A stretch of 64,000 bases of DNA from the NCBI RefSeq assembly GCF_023278565.1, contig NC_064682.1, positions 2,418,001-2,482,000 of the forward strand, written 5' to 3'. This DNA comes from Colletotrichum lupini (taxonomy: Eukaryota > Ascomycota > Sordariomycetes > Glomerellales > Glomerellaceae). Of this stretch, positions 61,087 to 64,000 are shown piece by piece. Both the position numbers and the translations under genes were made by a program. The notes beneath the pieces were generated by a model, which did no database searches, had not been told where the DNA came from, and saw only the letters and a list, made by a program, of their open reading frames with translations. How positions within the stretch are numbered: position 1 is the stretch's first letter; every line of letters begins with the position of its first letter.

Positions 61087-61534
61087 CTAAATCTTCTCGC
61101 GGCAGTATCCGGTCGTAGCACCAACCGATTGGCATTTCTGTGTGGCATTGATCAGTGACTTTGTCTCCTCCAAGATCATCGTGTCAACTCACCTTGGTCC
61201 AATCACAGTTGTTAATGGCCTTGGAGGGAATGAAGGCGAAGAACGACTTCTTGTATCGGTGGCACTCCTTAAAGTTCTGCCCATAGTATCCTACTTTTCC
61301 GGGGTCCACTCAAGCCTTGACGGTGTCTTCGTCCCAGGGGATGTTGTCCTGCAGTCTGCCCTCGTACATGAAGTTGCTTCTCTCGCACCTTTTTGTAGTG
61401 CAAAGTCAGCAAAGGGCACTTGGAAGATTTGAAGGGGTGATGCATTCTACTTACCAGCAAGTCTTGTACTTGGCGCATGCCTCTGTAGAGGTGATGGCAA
61501 CCGCCGCAATTGTAGCTAGAAGCGATAACTTCAT
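61087..61534 (-). pseudogene. Small secreted cysteine-rich protein with in-frame TGA
   Basis: Three exons, 61534-61455, 61388-61193 and 61137-61087, joined by canonical introns (GTAAGT...AAAAAG; GTGAGT...ACACAG), keep one frame over 109 codons except for TGA at 61310-61312 (codon 53). The N-terminus MKLSLLATIAAVAITSTEA is a signal peptide. Cysteines lie in EACAKYKTCWCERSN, FKECHRYKKSF, INNCDWTKKCQSV and GYCREKI. The reading after the TGA is clearly coding (VDPGKVGYYGQNF) and both later splice signals are intact. So the stop is probably a recent mutation (CGA or TGG to TGA), a read-through codon, or a strain-specific null. Effector-like by size, secretion and cysteine content; family not recognised. 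Confidence 0.68.
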
Positions 61535-62321
61535 TCTGACTTACGATGGCCGCAAGAATTAGCTCTCAATACGGATAGAGTTGTTGGAATTTAGCTTCAA
61601 GCCTTCAATAGCCCAAAAGTCTCCTGGGGCAGAAGAGACCGAGAGTGTATTGATATAGCTTCAACATTGTGCGAGATGTGGAAACGAGTCAGTAGTCTCC
61701 AGAGCTACCATCATCTGAGCGGGTGTCAAATTACACCATGTAGTACAGTGGGTTAGCATGACTCGATACGAGATTTGGTCGCCTACAGCGCCTGTGTTTT
61801 TGGAAGCTTAAGCTTCTACCATAAATTGCTCTAGATGAGAGAGCCACTGAAAGCACCGATGATCCGGCACGTTTGCGGCAATGATCATGCTACTCGTGCA
61901 AGTGGAAGGCCGTGTTGTCAAAAGACTGTTGGCGTTTCCGTGCGGACCAAGCCTACCCTTGCAAATAATAGTCGGCCCTCCGGCACGGTCAGCCGGGCGG
62001 CGCGGATGCCGTTGATGACTGTTACCAATCGGCGGGGCTTATGTCTTTGCCTTCATCGGCTTACCAGCAATTGACGCCGTCGGGCCGTATTGTATTTCGC
62101 AAGAAAATCGCGGTAGTCAAGATTGAGCGCCTGCTTCGATGCCATCCAGCGCAGCGTACGAGGAACTTATCACGGAAGGATTTAATGGCGACTATAGGAT
62201 AACAAGTCATTAACTCTATTAACATAGTAGTTTGGTCATTACTGAGGTTCATGTCTACTCAAGAAAAATGAAAGAAAATTCTATCCTTATCTAACCCAAA
62301 CATTTCATAGCCTATTTCTTT
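61535..62321. other. Intergenic, promoter of the secreted-protein gene and 3' flank of ags1
   Basis: A TATA-like GCTATATC (complement, about 61651-61658) lies about 120 bp upstream of the secreted-protein start. The remainder has normal composition and no supported gene. Confidence 0.45.
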
Positions 62322-64000
62322 TTAAGGCTTGCTAACTTGCTCCTTTCTGAAGAACTTGAAGTAACCAATGCAGATAAACAGGTTGAGCAAAAGCACAACC
62401 CAGAACCAGGCGTTGGCAAACGCGATGCCCAATCCTTCGCTAATATCAGGGAAAACAGGACCCGGACCGACGTTATTAGGCGCGGTGGCGCGGGCCAACA
62501 TAGTAAAGATGGAACCCAGAACTTGAGCGGCGACACAGGCCGCCGCGACGTGCACACGGGTAAGCGTCAGCATGAGAATCATACCGATACCCGCACCCTG
62601 GAGACCGTCGAGGACGCCGAGCCACAGCCAGAGAACACGGCTGAGGACGGCACCGGCAACGGCGCTTCCGGCCCACGGCATCCAGAGACCGATCCGGGAG
62701 GTACCCCACCAGATCTGGGCCCAGCGCGGGGCGCCGAGACCGACGGCGAACATGGGGAACAACCAGGGGTGGCTCTCGCTGGCCTTGGCCAGGCCCCAGA
62801 GGACAACGGCCCAGACGATGATGAAGAAGAAGAGGGCGAGGATGACCATGCTCCAGACGGGCACGTGCTGGGACGCGAAGAGGAAGAACCAGTTACGTCC
62901 GAAGAGGGTGCTGAGGAAGTAGTTCTGGATGCAGACGGCCATGAGGTACCAGGCAATGGTCTTACGCTTCATGAGTGTCTTCCAGAGCTGGGGGATGGGG
63001 CCGGGAGTCTGGCGGTAGAAGTCGGGCAGGCCGAGGTAGAGGATAGCGCCGATGGCCCAGAGGAGGATGGCGACGGGAAGGCAGATGCCCAGGAGAGCGG
63101 GCTTGCCGGCGAGAGTGGGCTTGGCGACACTGTTGGCTTCGGCCTCGGAGACCAAGCTACCCCAGGCCCAAAGACCGAGAGTGTAGATCTGGGTGAGACC
63201 TTGGATGATGGCAAGACGCTGGATCCACTTGGGAACGGTGGAACCACCATCGGTACCGAAGTTGAAGGCGAAGGCGAGCGATCCGGAGGATGAAGCAAAG
63301 GCGTAAAGACCAGTGGCGGCGTTCTGGAGCCAGACCATTGTGTTGTTGTCGCCAGCGAAGGGAGAGCAACCGAGGACGAGGAAGGCGATACCGTAGACGG
63401 CGTAGGGTGCTGAGAGCGGGTAGAGCAGAGGCATGGTGCGCGATAGGACGTACCAGAATACGGACGAGACGAGGTAGATTGTGGCGATGATGTAGAGCTT
63501 CTCGGCGGTCTGGCCAACTTCACCGGTGAGAAGGGTCACCTGGTAGGAGTTGGTGGCGATGACCTGGTTAAGGGCCAGGAGCATCGCGTAGACGGGCCAA
63601 TCACCGACGCGATACTGAAGCCACTTCCTGACACCCGTGGGCGCGACATAGTCCTCGGGGAGATCGAATTGCGCGTTGTAAGAGCCAGGCGAGTCGGGGG
63701 GTGTCCTGCTATCGTAGGCACCGTTCGGGTCATCGGCGGCCATGCTATTCATCAATCCGGACTTTCTGGCGCGACCACGCTCGAGAGGCAAGCTCAACTT
63801 GGAAGAGGACTTGTTCTTGAACATGCCGAGACTCAGGCGGGAAGCGTTGGGCGAGGAGGCTCTGGATCTAGATTGTCCTCTGGCCGATGAGGGGGACGCG
63901 GAGCGACCCAATCTGGCGTCGAGGTACATATCGAACCATTCCTTCTCGGACTTGATGAGGTAGTCCTCAATGCAGAGCTCAGAGATGGAGTTGCCGGCGT
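62322..64000 (-). CDS. ags1: Alpha-1,3-glucan synthase, C-terminal part (runs off the right edge)
   Basis: An open minus-strand frame enters at the window edge and ends with TAA at 62322-62324, supplying the last 558 or so residues of a protein whose family members have roughly 2,400. The edge-proximal part is the cytosolic linker after the synthase domain (SISELCIEDYLIKSEKEWFD, LDARLGRSASPSSARG). It is followed by the multipass C-terminal membrane region with about ten hydrophobic helices, containing YLVSSVFWYVLSRTMPLLYP, YAVYGIAFLVLG and NWFFLFASQHVPVWSMVILA. This polytopic tail is thought to export the alpha-glucan chain to the cell wall. The GT5-type synthase and amylase-like domains lie beyond the window. 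No intron is present in this part. Confidence 0.95.
   Translation of the reverse strand, partial: AGNSISELCIEDYLIKSEKEWFDMYLDARLGRSASPSSARGQSRSRASSPNASRLSLGMFKNKSSSKLSLPLERGRARKSGLMNSMAADDPNGAYDSRTPPDSPGSYNAQFDLPEDYVAPTGVRKWLQYRVGDWPVYAMLLALNQVIATNSYQVTLLTGEVGQTAEKLYIIATIYLVSSVFWYVLSRTMPLLYPLSAPYAVYGIAFLVLGCSPFAGDNNTMVWLQNAATGLYAFASSSGSLAFAFNFGTDGGSTVPKWIQRLAIIQGLTQIYTLGLWAWGSLVSEAEANSVAKPTLAGKPALLGICLPVAILLWAIGAILYLGLPDFYRQTPGPIPQLWKTLMKRKTIAWYLMAVCIQNYFLSTLFGRNWFFLFASQHVPVWSMVILALFFFIIVWAVVLWGLAKASESHPWLFPMFAVGLGAPRWAQIWWGTSRIGLWMPWAGSAVAGAVLSRVLWLWLGVLDGLQGAGIGMILMLTLTRVHVAAACVAAQVLGSIFTMLARATAPNNVGPGPVFPDISEGLGIAFANAWFWVVLLLNLFICIGYFKFFRKEQVSKP

Noticed and set aside
62337..63293. 318-codon + strand open frame, Gly/Glu/Asp-rich
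   Set aside because: Antisense shadow of the alpha-1,3-glucan synthase membrane region; composition is an artefact of complementing hydrophobic codons.

Overview
The window is nuclear DNA of a filamentous ascomycete (Pezizomycotina). Its genes have short GT-AG introns of about 50-100 bp, often with a CTAAC-like branch site. Three large blocks are extremely AT-rich with almost no CpA or TpG, the signature of repeat-induced point mutation (RIP). The gene families (NACHT-ankyrin NLR, UstYa oxidase, alpha-1,3-glucan synthase, cysteine-rich secreted peptides) fit a plant- or soil-associated Sordariomycete-like fungus. That last placement is inference.

Region by region. 255-8307 is a complete RIP-killed Ty1/copia element (177-bp LTRs) carrying a later hAT-like MITE. 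8507-18079 is a gene island: a TauD-type dioxygenase, a UstYa-family oxidase, a 56-residue six-cysteine secreted peptide, a polytopic membrane protein and a GT8-like glycosyltransferase. 18674-25717 is a second complete copia-like element (205-bp LTRs), inserted exactly at the start codon of a secreted Thr-rich protein gene. The body of that gene (25718 to 37216) is split again by a Fot1/pogo DNA transposon at 26589-36517. The Fot1 element is swollen from about 1.9 kb to 9.9 kb by a solo LTR and a full-length copy of one Ty3/gypsy family (539-bp LTRs). 37990 to the right edge is gene-rich: Kelch protein, unknown 235-residue protein, large NLR-like protein, homogentisate dioxygenase, a small acidic/lysine-tailed conserved protein, glutamine-dependent NAD synthetase, a cupin protein, a broken cysteine-rich secreted protein, and the C-terminal part of alpha-1,3-glucan synthase running off the edge.

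How genes work together. The right part is mostly unlinked housekeeping and accessory functions (tyrosine catabolism, NAD synthesis, cell-wall alpha-glucan). The left island is more suggestive. A UstYa oxidase stands divergently from a secreted cysteine-rich peptide gene, flanked by a dioxygenase and a polytopic membrane protein. It could be a small peptide-modifying locus, but no core-repeat or Kex2 pattern is visible, so this is only a hypothesis. Intron-exon models below were built by eye from splice signals and reading-frame continuity.
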